This document shows positions 25,816-37,000 of a DNA stretch of 64,000 nucleotides, in pieces. Numbering within the stretch: the first letter of the stretch is position 1; each line of letters starts with the position of its first letter. The notes beneath the pieces were generated by a model. That model saw only the letters and a list, made by a program, of their open reading frames with translations. It had not been told where the DNA came from and ran no database searches. This DNA is from Capitulum mitella (Eukaryota > Arthropoda > Thecostraca > Pollicipedomorpha > Pollicipedidae): assembly GCA_030062745.1 (NCBI GenBank), contig CP099841.1:11970970-12034969 (forward strand), in the 5' to 3' direction. The position numbers and the translations under genes are program-made.

Positions 25816-28800
25816 GTCAGTAGATATGTTATTTGTGCTATGTCCTTGGCAAGTAAGTGAACTCTACAGCGATTTTCTTGTCATTCCTGAAGAACTTTTC
25901 CAGCGTTTTGCGAGTGACTTCGAGTTTTTAGGATATCCTTAAACAAAGCACTGTTATTGTCTTTGGGCTGTCTCCGAAATGGTGGGACATCATTTATGCC
26001 CAGTAGTGTTAGCGGACCATAAAATCAGAACGTTTGCTCTTGAATTATGCGTACAGAACATTGGGAAAATCCATTAAGTGAACATGACCTTTATTTGGAT
26101 AACAGATGCATAGAACAAAAAAGGCAATCTCACAGACTTATTAAATGATACTGTTCTTCTACTTTTCAGAGACAGTTTTTTAACTTCTCAATAGGTACCA
26201 AACGTTTTTTTGGATTAACCTTGATTTCCAAATTCGTGCCAATTACAATTTTAGATCCGACATAGAGCTGCAGAATAAACTTAAATGCACAGCATGTTCT
26301 CCAGAATTACCCCATGTTTTACACTTTCATAATCTGCAGGACCGTCTGAGCAGAAAATAAAATGCGAACTGGTTAGTTGCACGCATTAATCCTTGACCTA
26401 ATTACATATGTATGTTTTGTCCTGCCTTTGTTATTTCATCTTTCTGAAATTCAAAACGTCATTTCTAATTACGTACACCAGTCTTGCACGTGATACTGAA
26501 CATTACAATCAATCAACCCGTTGCGAGGAGGGAAACGGTTAAAGCCCGTGATATCCCCGAATTTCTGGCGGTCGATAGAAAACGTCAGCATTTTGCCCTT
26601 TAACTTGAATAGCTAGGAAATCGTAAGTTAATCAATATTAATGTCAATTCAGTCATAATTTCCACATCATCTCCTCAAAAGAATTTTCCCGACTTTGAGC
26701 CGAGAGGAGCTGGCCACCGGCAGCACCCTCAGACTCAGTCACGTGATGTTCCGGAGTTCGCGGTCCCAGCGACCGATGATCTGCGCGCGGTCATCGTTGA
26801 CCTGTGCTCCGGCGTCCAGCAGTAGCCGGTGACCCGGGCTCCGCTGTCCCGCTGTGAGCGGTGACCTATGTTCCGGCGTCCCGCTGTGGCCGGTGACCTG
26901 TGTTCTGGCGTCCCGCTGTGGCCGGTGACCTATGTTTCGACGTCACGCTGTGACCGCTGACCTGTGTTCCGGCGTCCCGCTGTGACCGTTGACGTGACCT
27001 CTGCTGTTACAGCGGCCGCTGCCGGCTCCCTACCGCGGCCTCCCGCCGTCGGGCTCGGCCGGACCGCCGCCGCCGCCGCCGCCGGCTGGGACATCATCGC
27101 CGGCCAGACGGCCAGCAGGGGCGAGTTCCCGTGGCAGGCGCAGCTGAAGCGGGACGGAGTCACCGTCTGCGGCGGGGTGCTGGTGGCCGAGCTCTGGGTG
27201 CTCACCGCCGCCCACTGTCTGGCGTCACAGCCGGACGTCACGGCCTATCAGGTGCGGCCGTCCACTCTCCACCGTCACATTCTGACGTCACGGCATAGCA
27301 GGTACAGCTGCTTCCTGACGTCTCCGGGAGTTGAACCGAACTTACAGATGTTATTGGCCTGGCCTCGCAGACAGTTTCATCTGATGTTAAGGATTGTCGA
27401 CGTTTTTCACTCGTTTTTTGTGATGTTCACCTGTGCATGGAAAACTGTTGCATATGATTACATATTCGCCTTGGTGAGCTTTTGCTGACTAAAATCATGA
27501 AAAACTGGATAAGAGCCTATCCTTTTCATGTTTTAACTCACCATCAAAACAGTAAAGCCACTGACGATACACACGTTTACTTCTTAGCGCAACTTCGGCA
27601 GGATGCATAGCGAAGCGCACATTTAACTCAGACATCGAAAGCAGCCTGTGTCTTCACTTCTACCGTTCATATAACCATATAACCATATAACCAACTGTAC
27701 ACTGTTATCATTAATCACCGTTCATCATCCAAAAACTGGAAAGCATTCCAGTTTTTGCTTCTAAGATTCGACCAATCATCGGATACCATGCGATCAGACG
27801 CATAACCACAGGACAGTTGTTTAGTGGACGCTAGTGGTCACAGCATAACTGCTAGCTGACGCCAGTGGTAAGAGCACAGCTGGTTAACGGACGTCTCTGG
27901 TGACAGTACAGCTGGCTAGCGGACGCCTGCGGCGGCATTACAACGGATTAGCGGACGCCCGTGATGAGAGCACAGCTGGTTAGCAAACGTCTGTGGTGAC
28001 AGTACAGCTGGTTAGCGGACGTCTGTGGTGACAGTACAGCTGGTTAACGGACGTCTGTGGTGACAGTACAGCTGGCTAGCGGACGCCTGCGGCGGCATTA
28101 CAACGGATTAGCGGACGCCCGTGATGAGAGCACAGCTGGTTAGCAAACGTCTGTGGTGACAGTACAGCTGGTTAGCGGACGTCTGTGGTGACAGTACAGC
28201 TGGTTAGCGGACGTCTGTGATGACAGTACAGCTGTTTAGCAAACGTCTGTGATGACAGTACAGCTGGTTAGTGGACGTCTGTGATGACAGTACAGCTGGT
28301 TAGCGGACGTCTGTGATGACAGTACAGCTGGTTAGTGGACGTCTGTGATGACAGTACAGCTGGTTAGTGGACGTCTGTGATGACAGTACAGCTGGTTAGC
28401 GGACGTCTGTGGCGACAGTGCAGCTGGTTAGCGGACGTCTGTGGTGAGAGTGCAGCTGGTCAGCGGACGCTGCGGTCGGTCCAGGCAGTGTTGGCGTCGT
28501 CTGTTTGTTTACTGCCGCGGTGGTGTACTGCGGACGGCCTGTGTGATATTTGAGCAGGACTGGGCGCTCGGCACGCTGTGTGGGGTCCTGCACCACCACC
28601 ACCGCACCAGCCATGCCTGTCCTAACCTGTGGCTTTAGCTCCCGTTTTACTACGGCCCACGAAACCCGTGTTCATCGACCAGCCGTTGCCTGAGCCCAGC
28701 CCCAATAGTTCAGACAACCTGATTCTGTTGCCACATCCGTGGGCGGCGGCCCGGGCGACTCCGCTTTGGGATTCAGGGGATGTTAACCATGACATCTGCG

Positions 28801-31581
28801 GAAGAACATGTCGTTTGCGTTAACCAAATTTGCCAAATTGAGAAAAACAAAAAGAACAAAATAACCAAATTGCGTTACCAATGACATTTGACGGACGGCG
28901 ACGAACATTTGCGCGGAACGGCGTGCAACCTGTTACTTTGCTAAACACGGGCAGCATCGGCCACCTATTGGCATAAAATACCGACGAAGCCTGTTTGCTT
29001 CCTGTGAATACAGTGGCGGATTCCTGCACACTTCTGCGTTTAACCCTGGCCCACTGTCGGTCGGCGCCATGCACGCCCGACTGCGGGAGGGGGAGGGGTG
29101 CGGTTGACCTGGCCCCCCATTGACTCACGAAGAGTTGGTCGCACGATAAAAACAATCACGCGGAAAGCTCGTGACAAGCAAAGCTCGAAACTGATATCAT
29201 TTTTAGTTTTGGATAATATGTAAGCCATTTACGCTCTACGCATACTTTCTCATAGTCCCCTGCATGAGATGGGGAAGCGGCCTGGATCTCAATGGCTTGA
29301 CTAACAAGGTCTAGATAAAGGCACCAACGGACAGGTAAAAGTCCGCAAATGCCGATGCACTTCTAATTCCACTGATTTGTTTAATACGTACGCTGAAACG
29401 TTGAGTTAAAGACAACGTGATTTTGCTACCGGTGCACGGAGGGCGCCATGGAGGAACGCAGTATGAAATTAATGGGAACTCATTTTAGCGCTCCTTTATT
29501 TTCACGAAATATACCTTTCCAAGTGTTGCTTCTTAATCCTAGCGTTTCTTGTGATGATTTGTCATATTTAAATTTGTGAAAAAAATCAGTAGTTATTAGT
29601 CTACACAACTGGCGGAGCTTTATTTCGCGAAAGTCTGTTTAGGTCCAAAATATGCCATTTTTTAACTTTTCCATCTTCTTGGTATTAGTCGCAACTGTGT
29701 GAGCCAGTTGTGCCATTTTGTACCAGATCTGAGTCATTCGTCGCCGATTTTTATGGCATCGCATTTTGACTCATAACAGTTATTCATGATCTGACCTCAG
29801 GTCAGTGGTCGGACGTCATTGAGGCCCTGTCTGTTGACGGAGACTGGATGTCTGGATCTTCTCACACCCAAATTGTTATAAAGAATTTTGTCAATTTTTG
29901 AAAAAAGGACTTATGTTGAAAACGAGCTTAACCTTACATTAATGACCCGGACATTTCCAAAAAATCCGAGATAGCAGATTTATCGCATTTATCAAAAACT
30001 CTATCTTTTGAAAGTTTGACACCTTACTTGACTTGAGGTCAAAAATTGGATACAATGTGCAAAGATGATCATGCAAAAGGTACACAAGATTTTGTAACGC
30101 TGCGTTTGTTGGTTCTCTCGCAATCTCGGAAAAATATCGGGGGGGGCCAACCTCCCCCCAGTCGTGGGCGGGTTAATACAAGTTCGCTGCGCATATATGC
30201 ATGTAACTGCTTGCATGCCTTAATCGGTGTTTATTTGTTTGTCTTTTGTTCGTGTATTAGGTCATTTGCCGTGTTGAACTCGGTTTATTTGTCCCCAGAT
30301 CATCCTCGGGGAATACGATGTATCAATAGACGAGGGTTCAGAGCAGATGCGGGACTTGGTGGAGATCGTTCTCTACTCCGATCAGTTTGGCCTCAACAGC
30401 GACCGCTCCCACCTCGACCACGAGAACGACGTCGCCCTCTTGAAGATGAACCAGCCTGCCATCTATACTCAATGGGTCAAAGCTTTAGATCTGCCAGACG
30501 CCACTTACGACTTCACGGGTATGCTTTCACATGCATGCGCGCGAAAAGATGGGCTAAGAAGGAGATATATGACTCACTTTTTCGCGGTTGAACATTAAAC
30601 TTCCGGTGCTGCGTGGGAAAACAGTCTGAAAACTTGCTTGCGTATTCTCTCCTATTTTTATCCTGAGTTCTATGTTCAGACCCATTTGGATACAACACGG
30701 CAAGTTCTGGGCACATATAAACGGGTGAGAATTGTCTCGGTAGTGAAGCATGGTGAATTTAATGTATTTTTTAGCTGTTCATGCAGATATAAGCTTGTTT
30801 TCTTTGCTTAGTCCCATCGCGGCTGGCATGTTTTCATTATACCGAAGCTACCCAGAGTCTACATTGTTTCATGCTCCCCAGGCACGAAAGGTAAAACATA
30901 AAACACAAAGAAGTAACTAAATGCAGGGAGGATTCTGAGATGACATCGCAGATTTCAAGATGTGCCGACCAGTGAAATAGTGATACCGTTTCTGAAAGGA
31001 ACTGGGTCTGTAAAGTGAAAATGGGAGGAGTACTTCTTTAGACGAATGCTTAGATGGTTTTGTGAATAATAGATTCATGAATTTGGGTTCTCGATTACGG
31101 TGTTTTCTCTACAGATGTAAAAATCGGCGTTTTCTCTGCAGGAGTGGCAGCGGTGGCTGCCGGCTGGGGCGCCTCAGGCTCCACAGTCGTCGGCCCTATC
31201 TATCCCAAAGTCCTGCAGAAGATCACCATGACGGTGATGGCGGACGACGAGTGCCAGCAGCAGCTGGTTCCCTTCAAGTTCGTTCCGCGCACCATGAGCT
31301 GCGCCGCGCCGCCGGCCGGCAGCAGCCTGTGCTGGGGCGACTCTGGCGGAGGTCTGGTGTACTACGAGTCGCCGACCCGGCCACTGCTGGCCGCCGTCAC
31401 CTCCTGGGGCGTCGACTGCGACCTGACGCGCATGCCGACCGTGTTCGCCGACGCCGCTGTCTACGCCAAGTGGATCGCGGGCGTGGTGGACGCCACAGAC
31501 CAGGGAGCGGGAGCGGCCGAAGAAACACTGTACCGTGACGGACGGCAGAAGATCCAGACAAAAACATCTCTGGATGGATGA
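25782..31581 (+). CDS. SP1: secreted S1A serine protease, chymotrypsin-like, 4 exons
   Basis: Reconstructed CDS is join(25782-25815, 27013-27251, 30299-30518, 31142-31581), 933 bases, 310 aa plus TGA. All introns are GT-AG and phases match (1, 0, 1). Residues 1-15 form a signal peptide (MWLSVVLSLISAAAA), 16-38 a short propeptide, 39 onward the peptidase domain starting IIAG, followed by EFPW. Catalytic triad by motif: His79 (TAAHC), Asp135 (NDVALL), Ser232 (GDSGGG). Cysteines support C42-C58, C168-C182 and C191-C220; the common C136-C201 pair is missing at both ends. Position 189 is Ser226, so family knowledge predicts a chymotrypsin-like S1 pocket. The residue before the mature N-terminus is Asp38, not Arg/Lys. 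A tail of about 30 polar residues follows the domain. It lies head-to-tail with SP2 2.4 kb downstream. Role in digestion, moulting or haemolymph is inference. The start was chosen because it opens directly into a signal peptide, although the frame is open further upstream. Confidence 0.88.
26806..26999 (+). repeat. 32-bp minisatellite, about 6 units, next to SP1 exon 2
   Basis: Units read about GTTCCGGCGTCCCGCTGTGG then CCGGTGACCTGT. The last unit ends only 13 bases before SP1 exon 2, so the array supplies the sequence just upstream of the acceptor. Confidence 0.85.
27013..27251 (+). CDS. SP1 exon 2 (propeptide, mature N-terminus, catalytic His)
   Basis: Acceptor ttacag at 27007-27012 and donor CAG|GTGCGG after 27251. 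It codes the propeptide with a run of six Ala, then WDIIAGQTASRGEFPW and the LTAAHC histidine motif. Ends in phase 0. It is flanked on both sides by minisatellites with 32-bp units. Confidence 0.9.
27815..28470 (+). repeat. 32-bp minisatellite, about 20 units, in SP1 intron 2
   Basis: Units such as GCGGACGTCTGTGGTGACAG followed by TACAGCTGGTTA repeat every 32 bases. A multi-unit block (about 27908-28018) recurs about 160 bases later (about 28068-28178) including the odd variant with ggcggcattacaacgg, showing block duplication. Confidence 0.92.
29040..30176 (-). mobile_element. Element C2: TTAA-flanked copy in SP1 intron 2
   Basis: TTAA at 29040-29043 and 30173-30176 bound an inverted copy of C1. 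Its right end reads, in reverse, CCCGCCCACGACTGGGGGGA. It ends 122 bases before SP1 exon 3. Confidence 0.78.
30299..30518 (+). CDS. SP1 exon 3 (catalytic Asp)
   Basis: Acceptor tccccag at 30292-30298; donor G|GTATGC after 30518. It codes IILGEYDVS, an S1A strand, then ENDVALLKM with the catalytic Asp, and ends TYDFT in phase 1. SP2 codes the same segment in two exons, so this exon has either lost or never had that intron. Confidence 0.92.
31142..31581 (+). CDS. SP1 exon 4 (oxyanion region, catalytic Ser, stop)
   Basis: Acceptor ctctgcag ends at 31141. It codes AAGWGASG, the C168-C182 segment, CWGDSGGG with the catalytic Ser, TSWGVDC (residues 214-220) and the C-terminal helix VYAKWI, then a polar tail and TGA at 31579-31581. 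No AATAAA is visible in the next several hundred bases. Confidence 0.95.
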
Positions 31582-33159
31582 TAATACCACGGGAAATTTC
31601 GGAAAACTATCCAGGCAGTGCGTCTGCATTCAGGTTTGCACTGTTGTTTCGTCTTAATCAGTGTCCGTTTTACTGGGATCTTATTTGATGCAGTTAGGCG
31701 CGGCTTTAAATCGCGACCGATGAGCTTCCTGGCTACTGCATGACCACAGACTTCATAATTAATTCCCTTGAAAGTGATTGAGCTTTGATGAGAGCAAATC
31801 CCCTTCCGGATTCTCTTTTCGTGTGATTCGAACATCTGAAGGTGACTTGAACAAGATGAAAAAGTTCCAGCAAAGGAGCCAAACAGAAAACTGCAATGAA
31901 AACTGCAGCAGCCTCTGCAGCAGCCTCTGCAGAGGATGGCCGAGTGAACGATCGACAAAGAGACCTTGGTTTCGTGACCCTGGCTTACTGATAAAGGGCA
32001 GATTTCTTCTTGCAGTAGGCCTCCATGTAAATAAGATCAGGAATGACGATTGCAGCACGCGTTATCTTCGTGGTATGTTGACATAGTAATCGATCTCGAT
32101 ATGGCTCGTTTGTTGAAACACTTATCTTGTTTTGTGAAGACCTTTAAGCTGAACGCCAGATTGGGATTGTAGATGTCGACAAATCAAGATAACATTGGTG
32201 CTGACGTGACAATGACACCAGTTGAAATATCCTCCTAGAGACATCTGAGTCTACTTACGCCACGGCATCCCAATGGTAATGTGTCACTAAATGTATGCTG
32301 CAAAACGATGCGTGTGCATACCTTCCATGTAGCACAAAATCGGGGCTTTAAACATCGGAAAAGTCCAACAATTCATTAGGATGTGTCATGTATGCTCAGT
32401 GCGCATTAAGTGCTTATGGAACAAGAAAGCAACAGGAAAACTTGTGAAACGACTTGAGGACGGTCTGTTAGTCTCTGAGAACGGAACAACAGAATCGAAT
32501 GCAGCCCTTCGGAAAACATGAGATTCGGAGCTAGACAGCATAGTTGCACCGCTGCACCGTTTCCATGGCAGCTGAGGAATATTTTGCCGTCTGGGTTTGG
32601 AAGAGGCACACAATGCACTCTGGCAGCGTCAGTTTTTCCTCGTTCATCGCCTGACCTAAGCTGAATCGTCTGTTTACTTAACGTCAGTGTCTGGCGACAA
32701 CCAGCGGAATCGTTCAGGTGACGATTTGTTGTGCGCCTGGCTTCTCTTAGAGCAAGGTGCAACTGCTTGTGAAAGGAAGCATTCATTTATCACGTCAGCC
32801 ATGCAGAGGGCAAAAATTGTCAGCCGACTGTCAAGGCTACATTGGACGCTTATTTTGGTTGATTTACGATGGTGAAGACGTAAGACACAGTTCGGTTGAA
32901 GCAAGTCTTAACCTCCTTGCGGAACAAGTTTTGAAAAAAACCTGGACGTGGCTGCAAGCAGAACTCTGTGTGTCATAGGCCTCCTTTAACTCATAAAAAG
33001 ACAGTCTTTCTTCCAAGGTTCTGTAAAACATCCTTAATTGTCAGGTATTCCTTGGAGCTCGCTTTCAAAGGCCCGCCGCGTTGCACGAGATGAACAATAG
33101 GCAAATTAACGAGCTATTCCGGAGGGTCCACAGACGGTGAGATCAGCGGTGCCGGACGT
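31582..33159. other. SP1-SP2 spacer
   Basis: Contains the SP1 3' UTR (end not located, no AATAAA) and a small GCAGCAGCCTCT triplet run near 31905-31932. No other gene seen. Confidence 0.35.
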
Positions 33160-33545
33160 TCAAACGCCCCGCCGCTGCTCGGCACACTCTCGCGACAGAC
33201 GTGAGATGCAAAAACAAACCCAAGTTCCGGCGCCCACCGGATGATTTGCATGCAGAACAAGGCGGCGGCGGCGGCGGCTAGTGTAAACGCCACAGCGCGG
33301 GTGGTCGCGACAGGTTCCGGAAAGTCCGTCAGTTCCGGCGCCCGGCCGCCGGACCGCGGACGGTCCGCGCGCCCCGCCGGGCCGGAAACGGACCACTCCG
33401 GGACGTCCGACCTTTGTGAGACGCCTTATCGCGGCAGCCCGCCGGCCGATAAGCCTCGGGCGTGCGGAGCTGTTGAGACGGCGGGCGCCATGTGGCGAGA
33501 CTCCGTGAGGTGACGGGCACGTGCGTGACTCGGTAGGTGGCCGCG
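33160..33545. promoter_or_regulatory. CpG-rich island upstream of SP2
   Basis: GC- and CpG-rich DNA (with a short GGC-triplet run near 33264) precedes the putative first SP2 exon. Position upstream of a signal exon makes it the best candidate promoter region for SP2. No TATA box is recognisable. Confidence 0.35.
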
Positions 33546-33548
33546 ACC

Positions 33549-33833
33549 ATGTCCGGAGACGGCGCGACGACGGCCGCGAGTGTCCGCGGACAGTATCGGC
33601 CGGTAAGCGCCGACGAGAAGCCGCCCGTGTCCGAAAACGGGGCGGTGGCGGACGCGAGTGGCCACGGACAATGCGCCCCCTCGGCCGCCGCCGAAGCGAA
33701 ACTGCTCGCGTGCGGCAGCGGAACGGCCGCGACCGGAGCTGTCCGCGGACAGAAGGACCTGGAGTCCGCCGGCGGGGGATGGGGGACAGCTGCGGACACC
33801 GCCGCCTCTTCCGCCCCGCTGCGAAGTAAACAG
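33549..33833 (+). other. Possible 5' noncoding exon of SP2 in a CpG-rich island
   Basis: The block ends CAG|GTGAGA, a consensus donor, 192 bases before the acceptor at 34024-34025 that precedes the SP2 ATG. The sequence holds degenerate 78-81 bp repeats and is open in several frames on both strands, as expected for GC-rich DNA. I treat it as 5' UTR or promoter sequence rather than coding. Confidence 0.3.
33575..33760 (+). repeat. Degenerate 78-81 bp tandem repeat, 3 units
   Basis: GAGTGTCCGCGGACA at 33578, GAGTGGCCACGGACA at 33656 and GAGCTGTCCGCGGACA at 33736 mark three units, each followed by a purine-rich CGAAxCxGCxCGTG-like segment. Inside the CpG island before SP2. Confidence 0.65.
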
Positions 33834-34029
33834 GTGAGAGCGCCGCAGGTTGGGTGCCTCCCTGCAACGCCCGCTGGGAGAGGCACAGGTGGGATTTCGC
33901 CATGACCGGAAGGCTTGTGTCTGTCCCAGCGGGACACTGTCGGAGTCTCGTGCCGAGTGGCATCACGGTCGAGACAACTGACACCCGCGTGTTAATGACC
34001 GCTGTTGATTTCAGTACTATTGCAGGAAG

Positions 34030-34093
34030 ATGGCGCTACGGACCTTAGCGATGCTGTTACTTCTGTTCTGCATAGCTGGCATTGTTTACACAG
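34030..34093 (+). CDS. SP2 exon 1 (signal peptide)
   Basis: ATG at 34030 codes a strong hydrophobic signal and ends in phase 1 at G|GTTAGT. An acceptor-like tattgcag ends at 34025, four bases before the ATG, so an upstream noncoding exon is likely. Confidence 0.75.
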
Positions 34094-37000
34094 GTTAGTG
34101 GGGTTCATTTGTATCCGCTTGCTCTGTCATACCACTTTCGTATTTTAAAACATCGCGTAGTGACTAGTGACTTCTGTGTAGGATATCCATCATAACCTAA
34201 CGCAGACTGAACCGTGGTTGAAGGGTATACGCAGATCGAAATGCCATTAGGCAGGGAATGAAAAGAATATTGAGTGGGCAAATAAACTATTTTGGCAGCT
34301 GTCCTTTGTCAGCTGAATGATGATTGCTCTTTTGATGATTGACTCATTTTGATTAAATCACTGATCGCCTAATCCATTTTGCTGTTCCGACACAACGTGT
34401 CTCTCATGGACATGAAAGCGCGACTTCCCGAAAAAAGTGCCGGTATGTTTTGGCACCGCAAACAGAGCAAAGGGCAATCACTCATCTGACAACGAAGCAC
34501 TGCGACAAAAAGGAACCGCCAGACCGCGTGATCCGGCGCTGGTGACAGGCCGTGCCGCGGGCTGGGCAGCCGGCAGCGGCCCGGGGCGAGCTCGGCCGCT
34601 CCGTTTGTGTCGCTGTTTCAGTGGGGACCGTCCACTCCCCGACCGGCGACGCTGTGCCGCCGGCTGTCGGCCGGCCACCGGGCGCCATGCCTGACGAGGC
34701 CATCCGCGTGCCGGGGCGGGTCGGCGGCGGCCGCCCTCACCTGCTGGGCATCATGAACGGCGGAGACGCCGACCCAGGTCAGCAGTCCAGGGTCAGTGGC
34801 CAAAACTCAGTGGTCAGGAGTCCAGAGTCAGTGGTCGGTGGTCAGTGGCCCGAGGTCAGAGAAAGAGGTCAGTGGTCAGTGGCCCGAGGTCAGAGACAGA
34901 GGTCAGTGGTCAGTAGCCCGAGGTCAGAGACAGAGGTCAGTGGTCATGGCCCGAGATCAGTGGCCAATAGTCAGCGGTCTGTTGTCAGTGGTATGTGGTT
35001 GGCGGCCATTGACCATATCAGGTAAGTGGGAAATGGTAGGTTACCAGCGGTCAGTGACCAATGGTTATGGAGTAATAAGTGGGTCGGTACTGCGCTTTTG
35101 TTTGTTTGTTTTTTTTTTGGGGGGGGGGCGATAGCGAATGTGCGCTTGGACGGATGTTGTGCATGGCAGATAATTCTATGATGAAGCATCGACCTGCATG
35201 AAACCGGTCCTGTGGTAGCCTAGCAGACAATGAACCCTGCTCGTCTTGGTGGGCCTACGTCATTGCTCCTTGTCAGAACCGAATCCGACGGTGCTCCAAC
35301 ATGTCTTCTAAGTGAAGTCTTCCAGTTACCACTAGCTCCGAACATATCGTGCATGGGATCACAGAGTGCATGATAACAAAATTCTTGGTGAAATTATTTT
35401 CCCTGTTGTCATTTAGCGCTGCCTAAGATTTGTGATTCTGTTCTAGAGTAGCTGCATATTTTTTTTTATTTCCTTCCTTAAAAATTAACACTAAGCTTGA
35501 TTGCTGATAGCTTGTGAGGAGCCACTGGTCAATAAGCACCGACCCAGGTGTCAGAAGAGACCAGTGGTCAAAGGAGGTAAATCTTTGGTAGATAAATGGG
35601 AATCAGAGGACAGCGGAGGTTGTCAAAGGTTGGCAGTAACTACTTAGGGCTCAATAGTCGATGTTCTTTGGTCAATGGTTGGAGGAGAGTGTCCGATGAT
35701 CCGTGGCCTAGGAGCCAGCGGCCATCGATTAATGGACTATGACCAATGATTATGACCAATGATTAGTGGCCTGGTCAGTTAGTAGTCGGCTGCCGACGGT
35801 CAGAAGTCAGTCGACGGCGGTCAGGCTTCAGCGTGGTCAATAACCATCGGCGCCGTTAGGCTTTTGGTCAGACGTCAATGGTCAATGGTCGTTAGCCAGT
35901 GACGAGAAGTTAGTGGTTGAAGCTCAGAGAAGTCTTGTCACTGCATGTCACAAAAGGCCTTCATTGCACATTTGCTAGCCCTCCGCAGTTGTGCAAATCG
36001 CAGTTGACAAAAACAAAAAATATCGGATACCCTTTCTACGTTGCAGTTCGGGATGGTTCATGCCTACGCAGTAACGTTTTAACAGTTATGACACACTTAC
36101 GTTATTCTGTTTGTTACATATAAGGACTCAGTGCAGCAGTTGCCTTAAGAAATGTTCAAGATATGCTTTCTTGCGACAATGCCAAAACTGCATGAGTTGT
36201 TAAATTCAAGTCTAGTCTTCCTGCAAATGCCTGCATTTGTTTGAATGAATTATTCTAAGTTGATCTTAGCCCTTAGATCATAAGCCCTGCCCGGAATTTC
36301 TACGCGGACATCAAACGCGAAACGACATCGAATAGATAACTGGTCTTCATTGTAGCCTAACCAAAGCTTGTGGCAGAAAATAAGGAATCGCGCCGAAGTC
36401 GGCGGCCCCGATGGAGACTGTCCGCAGACAACACGATTTTACGCTCTCAAAGGAAGACCAAAGCTGTCCGGTCTTTCTCCTGTGGGCGTCTCCGATCAGA
36501 GGAAACCCGATTTATTTGGCTGCATCTGACAAATGAATCAGTGAGCTGAATGCTTTTGAGACAGCCCGAACAAACGATATCCCCGCAGAAGGCCTATTGC
36601 CGCCGCTGCAACGTCCTGCCCTATGACGGAAGGGCGAGTAGCGGCTCAGTACAGAGACGGCGGTCAGAACCAGCCCCCAAGCTTAGCCCGGCTTCGGGCA
36701 GAGCCGAACGCTCTCCTTAAGTGCCCACGACTGCACTGTAGCTCACAGTTACAGCCAACTGAAACTTAGTGCTTACAGTTAAGCGCTCAGATTTGGAATG
36801 AGGAAAAATAGCCTGCGTTGTCTGCTGCGGAGTCAGATGTCATTTGCGTTACATTTTTGCGTTCTACCCGTTCAGTGGCGAAGTATGGTGAGCCTGCAAT
36901 GAACCTCACGCAGAAATAAAGCATCGGAACGCATGAAATCATACCTTCAAAAAACAACTTCTGCCTTTAACTGCATTGAATTCTAATTTGCCTCAGCGTT

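Noticed and set aside
27815..28470. CRISPR-like array
   Set aside because: Units are contiguous 32-bp tandem repeats with no unique spacers, in a eukaryotic intron.
33160..33984. 274-codon and 202-codon minus-strand frames over the SP2 island
   Set aside because: They read the 78-bp repeat and GC-rich flanks; no start context, motif or splice support.
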